This document shows positions 24,584 to 32,909 of a stretch of 64,000 nt of DNA, piece after piece. Every line of letters begins with the position of its first letter. The stretch's first letter is position 1. This stretch comes from a bacterium ADurb.Bin157 (lineage in GTDB: Bacteria; Muiribacteriota; Ozemobacteria; Ozemobacterales; Ozemobacteraceae), in contig MWDD01000001.1 of NCBI GenBank assembly GCA_002070375.1, positions 81,425-145,424 on the forward strand, read 5' to 3'. The translations under genes and the position numbers were made by a program. Below the pieces are notes generated by a model. That model was not told the DNA's origin. It saw nothing but the letters and a program-made list of their open reading frames with translations, and made no database searches.

Positions 24584-26590
24584 CTAGTATCTTGAAACTC
24601 CGTATCTGCCAAGTTCCTTCTGATATTCATCAGCAAATATTAGTATTGATGTGGGCTTCAAATTGTAATCATAAGGATTGCCGCCCACAAAGTTCGGCAC
24701 GAAACTAATACTATTAGGGCCTTTTTGACAATTTTGATATAAAACACCAAAACCTACTACGTTGTTGAAGTTATAAACAGGATTTTCGCTCGTTCTGTTA
24801 ATTATCCCGGTATTACCCAATGCTTGGGAATTTGTGATTATATTATTCTTTACTGTAAAATTGCCGTTTAATATGTCAATACCGTTTAAAGCATCGATCG
24901 TAACATGGTCTATGTAATTTCCGGATGAACTCAAAGCATTCTCACACAGGATTCCGGTGCCATCTTTGCAAACTACAAGCGTATTGGCAATTATTCCCTT
25001 ACCGAACAAAGCTTTTATACCCAATTCAGACACGTATATATCTGTATTCTTCACAACCGTCTGATTATTTGCATTCGTATTTAAAGTTATAACACCAACA
25101 GACGCGTCTTTTATCACAGAATTTGCCAAACTGACACGATAGCAGTCTGATATATTTACCGCAACAGATGCAATCTCATAAAAGCTGCAATTATCTAGAT
25201 CAAGCACGCTCCTGACACCATCAAGACTTACGCCGCCGTTTGAATAAGATACAGAAAGATTATTTACAGAAACTTCCTTAGCCTTTATATTTAACGCGTA
25301 ACCGATACAACCAAAAAGAGAAGCATGAGAAATTCTTGAAACTAACTGAGAATCTGTAATAACACTGATGCCCGCCCAATGATCTCGTCTCCCGGAACCG
25401 TTCAACGGTGCAAAAACAACGGGCTTGCCGGCAATTCCGTCAATCGTTATCTGCCCATAGACAAGAATTTCTACCCTTTCTTCATCTAATCCGGAAGAGT
25501 TTGAATCCTTTTCGCCAATTAAAATTTCTGTTCCGGCCTCTATTAACAAATTTACACCCGCAGCGACGATTAAATCTGCATGAAGCTCAATAGGCGAATC
25601 GTCTGCGGTTAAAACGGTTTCTTCATTCAGAACTCCGGTTGCAAAAACCATGTCGGTGATCTCTTTTTCCGAATCCACACCAAACTGATTTATTGAAGTC
25701 ACACCATATCTGTAAAATTTTCCGGATTCTACGGTTAAATCGGTAAATTCAAAAGTTTTTGCATCGACAGGGCTGTCATTGAGCTTTACCCAATCACTTA
25801 ATTCAGCTCTTTTTACTAATTTATGCCTTCTGTAAATATTGTAACCGGTTACTGATTTTCCTAAAATCGGAGCATTCCAAGCAACAGTAATTTGATTCAT
25901 TTGATTTATCGGCCTTGTTTCTGCGTAAGACGGCTTCATTGGGACATCAGATTCGCCGGTTAAAAACGAATAATCATATGAATAAAATTTATTCCCGTTC
26001 TCGTCTTCAAATTGAACCCTGAAATGATATAAAGTTTCCGGTATCAGATCTGTTAATATCAATTCATGATCTTTTGCTGCTCTGATCTCTCTTGAGGATT
26101 TTGTGTAATTATTATAAGCCGGCCCGTAAACGACCGAGCAAACCCGCTCTTTATCTGTTTTCCATGTTATCAATGCAGAAGATGATGCCACGTATTCCGA
26201 TTTAACGTCGCTTATTTTGTCTGATAAAGTAATACTGCTTAACTTTATCATGCCTAAGTCGGTTACTTTTCCCGCTGAAACTTCCGCAAAATATTGCTCT
26301 AAGTTAAAATCAGGGTGATTTATAACAACATTGTGTCGACCGGCAGGTAATTCCGCCAATTCAAATGCTCCGCTCAAATTAGAATATGAGATTTGGTTTT
26401 CATCAAAAATAGACACAACTCGTGCATTTACAACTACTCTGCCCTCGGAATCAACAACTCGGCCTATTATGCCGCCGCTGTTTGAGGCTCTCATTCCACA
26501 TCCCATAAAAATCACAAAAAAAAGCAAAATAACCGGTATAAATACCGGTGCTAAATTTTGCTTAATTCTTATCTTATCAATTCGGAACAT
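24584..26590 (-). CDS. Lipoprotein: carboxypeptidase-regulatory, Fn3 and right-handed beta-helix (copy 2)
   Basis: 668 residues, ATG 26590 with a G-rich site just upstream, overlapping the previous paralogue by 14 bases. Lipobox FMGC puts the lipid on Cys31. The regulatory-like domain (GGIIGRVVDSEGR, about 38-115), Fn3-like domains (about 125-320, ending before VLNEETVLTADDSP) and beta-helix (about 325-640) match copies 1 and 3 in order and spacing. The C-terminus DYNLKP...ELGRYG parallels copy 3. Sequence has diverged well beyond recent duplication. Confidence 0.82.
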   Translation of the reverse strand: MFRIDKIRIKQNLAPVFIPVILLFFVIFMGCGMRASNSGGIIGRVVDSEGRVVVNARVVSIFDENQISYSNLSGAFELAELPAGRHNVVINHPDFNLEQYFAEVSAGKVTDLGMIKLSSITLSDKISDVKSEYVASSSALITWKTDKERVCSVVYGPAYNNYTKSSREIRAAKDHELILTDLIPETLYHFRVQFEDENGNKFYSYDYSFLTGESDVPMKPSYAETRPINQMNQITVAWNAPILGKSVTGYNIYRRHKLVKRAELSDWVKLNDSPVDAKTFEFTDLTVESGKFYRYGVTSINQFGVDSEKEITDMVFATGVLNEETVLTADDSPIELHADLIVAAGVNLLIEAGTEILIGEKDSNSSGLDEERVEILVYGQITIDGIAGKPVVFAPLNGSGRRDHWAGISVITDSQLVSRISHASLFGCIGYALNIKAKEVSVNNLSVSYSNGGVSLDGVRSVLDLDNCSFYEIASVAVNISDCYRVSLANSVIKDASVGVITLNTNANNQTVVKNTDIYVSELGIKALFGKGIIANTLVVCKDGTGILCENALSSSGNYIDHVTIDALNGIDILNGNFTVKNNIITNSQALGNTGIINRTSENPVYNFNNVVGFGVLYQNCQKGPNSISFVPNFVGGNPYDYNLKPTSILIFADEYQKELGRYGVSRY

Positions 26591-28610
26591 TTTCCGCCCC
26601 TATAGTGTCATAATCATAACCGCTGCCAAATAAAACACTTCCTACAGCGGGAACATATATAAAGTTCATATCGGCTGCAGGGGTAAAGGGATTCCCCCCT
26701 TGCAAACCCGGCCCGACCAACATGTCGGTAAAATAGAAGTCATTGGAATAACCTACCAAAGCAGAACCGTCAAAGGCATTAGCGTATTTTTTTACTGCGG
26801 TTGCAGCATCCCAAATTGCGTTATACTCTATTGTCATCGGCTCTGTCACAGCAACACTGCTATAGGGTTTTGAAGCATTATATAAAAACCCTACGCTGTT
26901 CTTTTTTTTATCAGCCAACAAAAGATTGCTTCTGAAAATACCTGAGCAAGTTTCTAAAGCTTCTATACAAATATTTGAATGCACTGTGTTTCTTCTGACT
27001 TCGTCCTTGCCCCCGCAAAGAATTCCGACGCCCGAAGCGCCCCACCCAATTGTATTAAGTCTTACTTTTGATGCAGTATTTGTGTTGGCAACGCTTATAC
27101 CTGTATTAACAGTCCTGTAAATTTTATTATTTTCTACTTCCGCTGTTATATTATTCTTACAAACTATTCCGTCAAAACAGTTCTTGATAACACTGTCAAA
27201 TATCTGAACGCGACCGGCAGAATAGCCTGCAATTTCTATTCCGACCGCGCAGTTTTCTGCCGAAACATTGCGAACCATTATGTTTGAATTCCCTGAGACA
27301 TATTTAATACCGTTCTCGAGACAATTATAAAACCCGGAGTCTCTGACAATAGGACCGCCGGCCTCTCCCAACAATCCATTAATGGCATTATGCAGATGCA
27401 ACCCTTTAACTATAGACGCGCTCAAATCGGCATTTTGTTTAAATATTATTCCGTTCCAAGCACCTCTTTCCAAAATTGGAGCATTTGAAATTATTGAAAC
27501 AGGTGCGGCAGAAGTGCCTTGTATCATAAGCGTTCCGTAAACACTTATTTCAATGAGGTCTTTTCCGATCTCGACATCGTTATCCCATAAATCATAATCT
27601 GCAACCTGTACCGTTACACCTTGATTTATAACAAGACTTGAATTTGGAGCAATTGTCAAATCGCCGGTTAAAACATACGGCGATTCTGCTTCTGTCCAAG
27701 CAGTGTTTTTAGTTAAATAGCCGGGCATCAGAATTGAATCTACAGAGGAGAAGGTTGATTCATCCCCGCCTCCTGAGAGTTTTGTCACTTTGTAGTAATA
27801 CTTCGTTCCCGGCTCTAAGCCGCTGTCGCCAAAACTGCTTTGAGGAACCGTACTTGAGTTAATTTTTGTAAACGGGCCCCGGTTGCTTGATGACCGATAA
27901 ACATTGTATCCCAAAAAATCAGTATCTGTATTTCCGTCCCACGTAAGTTGGACGGCAGAGGAATTTGCCATTTTGTTTACCTTTAAATTAGCGGGCGGAT
28001 TAGGTCTGGCCGTGTAATTTGTAGTAAAAGTACGTATTTCTGACTTAACTGTTCTGCCGTATTCGTCAACTATTACGCACCTGTATCTGTAAGTGCTTGC
28101 CGGAACCAAATTGCTTATCTCGAACTCATGCGAATATTTGGCAATACTTTCTTCGGGCGTTTTCACATCTAAAATGCCGCCGGTACCGTATTCAATATAG
28201 CCTTTAGAAGCGTATTTTGAATTAAAGGAAATTTTAACCTTTGTTGAAGATAGTGAGTTAACAAAAATAGTATTCAACTCACCGTCGGCCGCCAAAATAA
28301 AATTAACATTATCTATCGTTTGGCCGCTGACTACCTCGATTTTAAGAGATTGGCTCTGATATTTTTCGTGTTTGGCCATCACTTCGGTTATTTGCGGTTT
28401 TAACGATTTCAGCATCCATTTGCCATACACATCAGACACCGTCTCAGCTTCTGTGGTTGAAACGGTAACCCCGCTTAAACTGTTCCCCGAAACATCGGTT
28501 ACAGTCCCGGAAATTGCACCGGGCGAGGCGACTTTAGTGCTCATACAGCCCAAATGAGCCACAAGCACAATTAAAGATATAACTATAGCTATGTATCGAA
28601 TATTTTTCAT
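26577..28610 (-). CDS. Lipoprotein: carboxypeptidase-regulatory, Fn3 and right-handed beta-helix (copy 1)
   Basis: 677 residues from ATG 28610 (a TTG directly before it is the alternative; neither has a good Shine-Dalgarno). Lipobox AHLGC with Cys22. Regulatory-like domain about 30-105 (GAISGTVTDVSGN), two Fn3-like domains about 105-290 (GYNVYRSSSN), beta-helix about 300-640. First gene of the nine-gene leftward operon and the best candidate for its promoter-proximal gene. The 138 bases between it and the divergent aminotransferase gene must hold both promoters. Confidence 0.82.
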   Translation of the reverse strand: MKNIRYIAIVISLIVLVAHLGCMSTKVASPGAISGTVTDVSGNSLSGVTVSTTEAETVSDVYGKWMLKSLKPQITEVMAKHEKYQSQSLKIEVVSGQTIDNVNFILAADGELNTIFVNSLSSTKVKISFNSKYASKGYIEYGTGGILDVKTPEESIAKYSHEFEISNLVPASTYRYRCVIVDEYGRTVKSEIRTFTTNYTARPNPPANLKVNKMANSSAVQLTWDGNTDTDFLGYNVYRSSSNRGPFTKINSSTVPQSSFGDSGLEPGTKYYYKVTKLSGGGDESTFSSVDSILMPGYLTKNTAWTEAESPYVLTGDLTIAPNSSLVINQGVTVQVADYDLWDNDVEIGKDLIEISVYGTLMIQGTSAAPVSIISNAPILERGAWNGIIFKQNADLSASIVKGLHLHNAINGLLGEAGGPIVRDSGFYNCLENGIKYVSGNSNIMVRNVSAENCAVGIEIAGYSAGRVQIFDSVIKNCFDGIVCKNNITAEVENNKIYRTVNTGISVANTNTASKVRLNTIGWGASGVGILCGGKDEVRRNTVHSNICIEALETCSGIFRSNLLLADKKKNSVGFLYNASKPYSSVAVTEPMTIEYNAIWDAATAVKKYANAFDGSALVGYSNDFYFTDMLVGPGLQGGNPFTPAADMNFIYVPAVGSVLFGSGYDYDTIGAENVPN

Positions 28611-28676
28611 CAAGTCAAGGTTTCGGTAAATAGCTACTAAAACATTAGCAAAGATTGGATTATTTTATTAAATACG

Positions 28677-28705
28677 TTGAAAAAAGCGTAAAAAACAGGT
28701 AAATT
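28677..28705 (+). promoter_or_regulatory. Probable promoter of aminotransferase-dut-dapB
   Basis: TTGAAA (28677-28682), 17 bases, TAAATT (28700-28705). It lies 43 bases before the aminotransferase ATG, which has AAAGGA upstream. Confidence 0.45.
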
Positions 28706-28748
28706 GCTAAGACAATCAATAGATTTATTGCCCGAAAGGAAATCGATC

Positions 28749-29978
28749 ATGAAAACCTCTGTCAGAGCTTGTGAAATGCAGGCTTCGCCAATTCGCAAAC
28801 TTATTCCGTTCGCTAACATCGCCCGCAAAAAAGGCATCAACGTATTTCCGCTTAATATAGGTCAGCCGGACATTCCCACACCGCAGCCAATAATGGATGC
28901 CATGAGAAATTTTCCTCAAAAAGTACTTGCTTACAGCCCATCACAGGGTGAAGACTATTTGACCGAAGCTTTTGAAAATTACTATAAAGCAAATAACATT
29001 GATATCGGGGCAGAAGATATAGTTGTCACTACAGGCGGCAGCGAAGCAATTTTCTTTGCTTTTCTTTCTATTTGCGACATCGGAGACGAAGTAATCGTTT
29101 TTGAACCATTTTACACCAATTATAACGGCATTGCATTTGAAACAGGCGTTACACTCAAAGCTGTTACAACCTACGCTGAAGACGGGTTCCAACTTCCCTC
29201 GGCAGACGAAATAGAAAAGGTTATAACAAATAAAACCAAAGCGATCTTGATTTGTAACCCAAACAACCCCACCGGAACAGTATACACACGCGATTCATTA
29301 GAAGAACTTGCCGCTATTGCAAAGAAACACAATCTTTATGTAATTGCTGACGAAGTTTATCGCGAATTTACCTATGACGGACTGCAGCACACTTCTATAC
29401 TGCAAATTGACGGAATGAAAGAAAACGGAATTCTTATAGACAGCATTTCTAAACGCTATTCTGCTTGCGGAGCCCGCATAGGCTTAGTAGCCAGCAAAAA
29501 CAAAGAAGTTATGGCAGCTTGTTTGAAATTTGCACAAGCCAGATTGAGTTCTCCGACCATCGAACAATGGGGGGCAAAAGCCGGCATTGAAATGGATCCG
29601 TCTTATTTTGAACCGATTCTTCAAGAATATCAGCGCAGACGAGACACTGTAATGAACGGCCTGGCACAAATACCGGGGGTTGTTTGCAAAGTGCCTAAAG
29701 GAGCTTTTTACGTAATAGCAAAGCTTCCGATAGAAGATGCTGAAAACTTTGCAAAATGGCTTTTAACTGATTTCTCTCATAACAACAATTCTGTTCTTGT
29801 GGCTCCTGCAGCCGGATTCTATGCCAATCCCGGCAGAGGCAAAAATGAAATAAGAATTAGCTATGTATTAGAAGTAGAAAAATTGCGAGTTGCAATGCTA
29901 ACCTTAGCAGAAGCAATTGCACAGTATAAAAAAGTCGAAAACAACACAAACGAGAAAGTCAATTCGGCCAATGCCTGA
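28749..29978 (+). CDS. PLP-dependent class I aminotransferase
   Basis: 409 residues; ATG 28749 has AAAGGA 8 bases upstream. Fold-type I signatures: NIGQPDIPTP near the N-terminus, TTGGSEAIFFA, CNPNNPTGT (cofactor Asn), the ADEVYREF Asp/Tyr pair, and the PLP Lys in SISKRYSACGARIG, with the substrate-carboxylate Arg near the C-terminus (NEIRISY). It belongs with aspartate-type aminotransferases. dapB two genes downstream suggests a role in aspartate-family amino acid or diaminopimelate synthesis, which is inference. dut overlaps its end by 8 bases. Confidence 0.88.
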   Translation: MKTSVRACEMQASPIRKLIPFANIARKKGINVFPLNIGQPDIPTPQPIMDAMRNFPQKVLAYSPSQGEDYLTEAFENYYKANNIDIGAEDIVVTTGGSEAIFFAFLSICDIGDEVIVFEPFYTNYNGIAFETGVTLKAVTTYAEDGFQLPSADEIEKVITNKTKAILICNPNNPTGTVYTRDSLEELAAIAKKHNLYVIADEVYREFTYDGLQHTSILQIDGMKENGILIDSISKRYSACGARIGLVASKNKEVMAACLKFAQARLSSPTIEQWGAKAGIEMDPSYFEPILQEYQRRRDTVMNGLAQIPGVVCKVPKGAFYVIAKLPIEDAENFAKWLLTDFSHNNNSVLVAPAAGFYANPGRGKNEIRISYVLEVEKLRVAMLTLAEAIAQYKKVENNTNEKVNSANA

Positions 29979-30441
29979 AACTGCTTACACCGTAAGTATT
30001 CTGCTTGAAAATCAACCCGGAGTTTTTTTGCCCGTAAAAGGAACTCCGGGTTCTTCCGGATATGACATCTGCGCAAGCGAGCATTTAGTAATAGGCCCAG
30101 GTTGTTACGCAAAAGTTCCTACCGGCTTGCACATAGAAATGCCCCACGGACTTGAAGCCCAAATAAGGCCAAGATCAGGCTTAGCAGCTAAATTTGGCGT
30201 AACGGTGCTTAACGCTCCGGGAACAATTGACAGCGACTACCGCGGAGAAATATGCGTTTTACTTATTAACCATGGCAGTTATGATTTTACGGTAGAGCCG
30301 GGAATGAGAATAGCACAAATGGTTTTTGCAAAAGTATTAAATGTTGAATTTGTAAAAAACTCAACACTCAAAGCCTCTGAGAGAGGAAAAAACGGGTTTG
30401 GCTCAACGGGAATAAAAAAAGTCTTCAAAGGAGATAACTGA
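29971..30441 (+). CDS. dut: dUTP diphosphatase
   Basis: 156 residues from ATG 29971. It hydrolyses dUTP to dUMP and pyrophosphate, keeping uracil out of DNA and supplying dUMP for thymidylate. All five conserved trimeric-dUTPase motifs are visible: GSSGYDICA, RPRSGLA, GTIDSDYRGEI with the catalytic Asp, RIAQMVFA and RGKNGFGSTG. It overlaps the aminotransferase stop by 8 bases and dapB by one base (TGATG), so all three are translationally coupled. Confidence 0.95.
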   Translation: MPETAYTVSILLENQPGVFLPVKGTPGSSGYDICASEHLVIGPGCYAKVPTGLHIEMPHGLEAQIRPRSGLAAKFGVTVLNAPGTIDSDYRGEICVLLINHGSYDFTVEPGMRIAQMVFAKVLNVEFVKNSTLKASERGKNGFGSTGIKKVFKGDN

Positions 30442-31196
30442 TGTCGCAAAAAAGAAACGTGCTTATTATAGGCTGCTGCGGAAAAATGGGACAAACTGTT
30501 TGCCGTTACCTTTTTTCGCACACTGAATACAGGCCCGTAGCCGGCGTAGACGTTTCGAGAGCGAACGAAGACCTAGGGCTGATGCTCGGCTTAGGAACAA
30601 CTGACATTTTGATTTCTGACAACTTACAAAAAACTTTATCAGAACAAAATATCGATGTGGCGATCGACTTTACAACACCCAACACAGTTGTTTCAAACGC
30701 ATCTGTTTGCCTGCAAAATAAAGTTCCCGTAATTATCGGGACCACCGGAATAAATTCTGATAACCTGAAAATGCTCGAACTATTATCAGAAAACACTCAA
30801 ACCCCAGTTTTGATTGTACCCAATTTTGCAATCGGAGCTGTTTTGATGGCTGAATTTGCAAAAAAAGCCGCTCAATACATAAAAAACGTTGAAATAATTG
30901 AATTACACCACAACCAAAAAATTGATAAACCTTCGGGAACTGCTATAAAAACAAGACAGGGAATACTGGAAGCACAAAACCAAACAGATAAAGAGTCCGA
31001 CGAGAACTATGTGCCGATCCATTCTATAAGATTACCCGGGCTTGTGGCGCACCAAGAGGTGATTTTTGGAGACGTGGGGCAAACTTTAACAATCAGACAT
31101 GATTCCCTAAACAGAGACTCATTTATGCCCGGCATCAGTCTGGCTCTTGAACAAATCAAAACCGCCAAAGGCCTTGAAATTGGTCTGAAACTATAA
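30441..31196 (+). CDS. dapB: 4-hydroxy-tetrahydrodipicolinate reductase DapB
   Basis: 251 residues. It reduces the cyclic intermediate of the lysine/diaminopimelate pathway with NAD(P)H. Nucleotide loop GCCGKMGQ at 11-18, GTTGI, and the signature HHNQKIDKPSGTA with the active-site His pair and Lys are present, as is the C-terminal GDVGQTLTIRHDS segment. Diaminopimelate is a peptidoglycan component, consistent with a walled cell. A strong terminator follows the stop by 9 bases. Confidence 0.94.
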   Translation: MSQKRNVLIIGCCGKMGQTVCRYLFSHTEYRPVAGVDVSRANEDLGLMLGLGTTDILISDNLQKTLSEQNIDVAIDFTTPNTVVSNASVCLQNKVPVIIGTTGINSDNLKMLELLSENTQTPVLIVPNFAIGAVLMAEFAKKAAQYIKNVEIIELHHNQKIDKPSGTAIKTRQGILEAQNQTDKESDENYVPIHSIRLPGLVAHQEVIFGDVGQTLTIRHDSLNRDSFMPGISLALEQIKTAKGLEIGLKL

Positions 31197-31204
31197 TATT
31201 CGGC

Positions 31205-31250
31205 AAAAAAAAACGGCCCGGGCGATCAGTCGTCCGGGGCCGTTTTTTTT
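31205..31250. terminator. Strong bidirectional terminator between dapB and the 77-residue gene
   Basis: A GC-rich stem of 13 pairs with one bulged base (arms 31213-31225 and 31230-31243, loop 4 bases) is followed by eight T's on the plus strand and preceded by nine A's (31205-31213). It can end dapB transcription rightward and the small gene's transcript leftward. Confidence 0.92.
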
Positions 31251-31275
31251 GGCCCGTTCATAAGCATTTACTGCA

Positions 31276-31509
31276 TTAAGCTGCAACTTGATTGTCAGTG
31301 GCAGGAATAAGATTGATCTTTCCTTCACTCATATCGTACAATCGTTGTTGAACACGTGCCTGCACAATTTCAAGACCATTTGGAAGGTCCAGCAATTTGA
31401 TATCGCTTCCGAGTACATCTCTGTAAACGGTTTTTATATGCTGAATCATTCTAATCCGAAACTCTGCGTCTGTTTTTGCTTGGTAAAGCGGTGTATTTGG
31501 AAGTATCAC
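31276..31509 (-). CDS. Small protein of unknown function, single-gene unit
   Basis: 77 residues with a GTG start at 31509 and AAGGAGG 8 bases upstream, a near-perfect ribosome-binding site. No signal peptide; mixed charged/helical sequence with MIQHIKTVYRDVLG and VQARVQQRLYDMSEG as the most regular helices. No family recognised. It stands alone between two terminators and has a sigma-28-like promoter, so it is probably a real, separately controlled gene. A small regulator or chaperone is possible; nothing in the sequence decides. Confidence 0.72.
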   Translation of the reverse strand: MILPNTPLYQAKTDAEFRIRMIQHIKTVYRDVLGSDIKLLDLPNGLEIVQARVQQRLYDMSEGKINLIPATDNQVAA

Positions 31510-31555
31510 GGGAGAACCTCCTTGTTGTTCAATTTGGATACAACTACCGAAAAAC

Positions 31556-31582
31556 CTATCGGCAAGTGTTGTACATTATTTA
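31556..31582 (-). promoter_or_regulatory. Sigma-28-like promoter of the 77-residue gene
   Basis: Leftward: TAAA (31582-31579), exactly 15 bases, GCCGATAG (31563-31556). It matches the FliA/SigD consensus in all four -35 bases and seven of eight -10 bases. A nested inverted repeat (TACAAC 31539-31544 with GTTGTA 31568-31573, and CCGA with TCGG inside) overlaps the -10 and could form an operator or leader hairpin. Confidence 0.62.
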
Positions 31583-31611
31583 ACAATATTTAGTTTTTTT
31601 TAACTTTTTGA

Positions 31612-31648
31612 ATAAAAAAAGCGGAACTGCTTTTGCAGTCCCGCTTTC
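31612..31648 (-). terminator. Terminator of the diheme lipoprotein gene
   Basis: Leftward transcript: a stem of about 10 GC-rich pairs (31621-31630 with 31635-31644, one wobble pair) and a 4-base loop followed by seven T's (31620-31614 in the A-run). It lies 20 bases past the stop at 31669. Confidence 0.88.
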
Positions 31649-31668
31649 AAAGAGGTTAAACTGATCTG

Positions 31669-32709
31669 TCAATACTTGTCTGTTTTGACATTGTATTTTT
31701 TGGTTGAATATTCTTGCCCGCCGGTAGTTTTAGCTTCCACATAAACCACATATTCTGTATTAGCCGCAAATCCGGTTACAAAACCATCATAAGCAGAAGC
31801 AACATACATGTTTTGACTGTCTGCAAGAGTTCCGTTTGCTTTTCTCACGAAATATATCGTGCAAGTGCAAGCTTCTGAAACATTAAATTTGACATCAATT
31901 CTGAAAGATCCGCCGGACTTAACGCTTACATTACTGAAAAATGATGTAGTTTCTGTTTCTGTTCCGGTTCCGGTATCAGTTGTGGGAGGTATAATTTCTG
32001 AGGCAGGTAAAGTCTGAAACGACATATTTCCAAACGAAGAAGTGCTTGAACTATTATTGCTCTTATCGACACAGATTATTTCATAATAATAAGTTGTATC
32101 TGCCTGCAAGCCTGAAACGGAAAAAGAATGCGAATTTTTATAAGTTGTGCTTACAGGAAATTCCATTCTGTCTCCGAGAGCTGTTCTGATGATAAATCTT
32201 GAAACACAGTCTTCATCTGTTTTCCACTGAGCATTGACAGAATTTTCAAGTGGCGCAACTGCAACTCCGCTTATAATAGGGGGAGTAGTATCACCAAACC
32301 CGGGCAATCCGTTGGTGCCGTGGCAAAGATAGCAAAGACTGTCATCTGCATAACTGTGATCGGGATTTTTGCTTGTTTCGGAATGACAACTTAAACATGA
32401 AGACTGCTGCCAACCGGGGTGATAATTATCCAATAAGGGAGCATTAGAATGTCCGCCAACGCTTGAACCGTTGTCAGGAACACTCACGATTGGAGAAGTA
32501 ATTGCTCCGGGACTTGTAACATTTCCGTCAATAACTCCCGTAGAAGTGCCGGTACCGGTTTGTGTTATAGGCTGGTATGCACCTAACGGGTTTGTGTTTC
32601 CGCCGGAGGAAACCCCGTTGGAAGTGCACCCTACGCTGATGAGTGCGACAGCAAAAGCGACGGCTAAAAACAGCCACTGATGCCCGCGAATTCTTTTATT
32701 TGTCTTCAT
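31669..32709 (-). CDS. Diheme c-type lipoprotein with fibronectin-III-like domains
   Basis: 346 residues, GGAGG upstream of the ATG. Signal peptide with lipobox ISVGC (Cys28). A Thr/Gly/Ser-rich linker runs to about 95. Two haem c attachment motifs follow, CLSCH (105-109) and CYLCH (126-130), with His97 and His118 available as further ligands. After a short GFGDTTPP linker come two Fn3-like domains (about 145-235 and 255-345). Haem attachment needs the periplasmic maturation system, consistent with a lipoprotein at the inner or outer membrane. Probably electron transfer or redox sensing at the surface; not a family I can name. Confidence 0.8.
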   Translation of the reverse strand: MKTNKRIRGHQWLFLAVAFAVALISVGCTSNGVSSGGNTNPLGAYQPITQTGTGTSTGVIDGNVTSPGAITSPIVSVPDNGSSVGGHSNAPLLDNYHPGWQQSSCLSCHSETSKNPDHSYADDSLCYLCHGTNGLPGFGDTTPPIISGVAVAPLENSVNAQWKTDEDCVSRFIIRTALGDRMEFPVSTTYKNSHSFSVSGLQADTTYYYEIICVDKSNNSSSTSSFGNMSFQTLPASEIIPPTTDTGTGTETETTSFFSNVSVKSGGSFRIDVKFNVSEACTCTIYFVRKANGTLADSQNMYVASAYDGFVTGFAANTEYVVYVEAKTTGGQEYSTKKYNVKTDKY

Positions 32710-32758
32710 AATTATGTTTAACCTCCGGATTTGTGCTTATACACACAATTCAATGAGA

Positions 32759-32786
32759 TTATCGGCATTTATTTATAAGTCTGTTA
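32759..32786 (-). promoter_or_regulatory. Sigma-28-like promoter of the diheme lipoprotein
   Basis: Leftward: TAAC (32786-32783), 16 bases, GCCGATAA (32766-32759). The -10 is perfect; the -35 is 3 of 4 and one base further than consensus. The start codon is 50 bases downstream, after a GGAGG site. Confidence 0.42.
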
Positions 32787-32909
32787 GCAGTTTTTCTTGC
32801 CAAACAAAATAAATATTAATAAAAAATTAAATTTTCGTTCAAAAATCTTAAACACCTGCCGAACAAGTTTGAGAATTTACATTTCAAAATTCGGGAAAAA
32901 AGCATAAGC

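Noticed and set aside
30441-31196. A lysine riboswitch controlling dapB
   Set aside because: dapB overlaps dut and has no leader; the region before the aminotransferase is too short and shows no riboswitch-like structure.
32844-32862. GCCGAACA near lspA as a sigma-28-like -10
   Set aside because: The TAAA before it is only 6 bases away, so no valid spacing exists.
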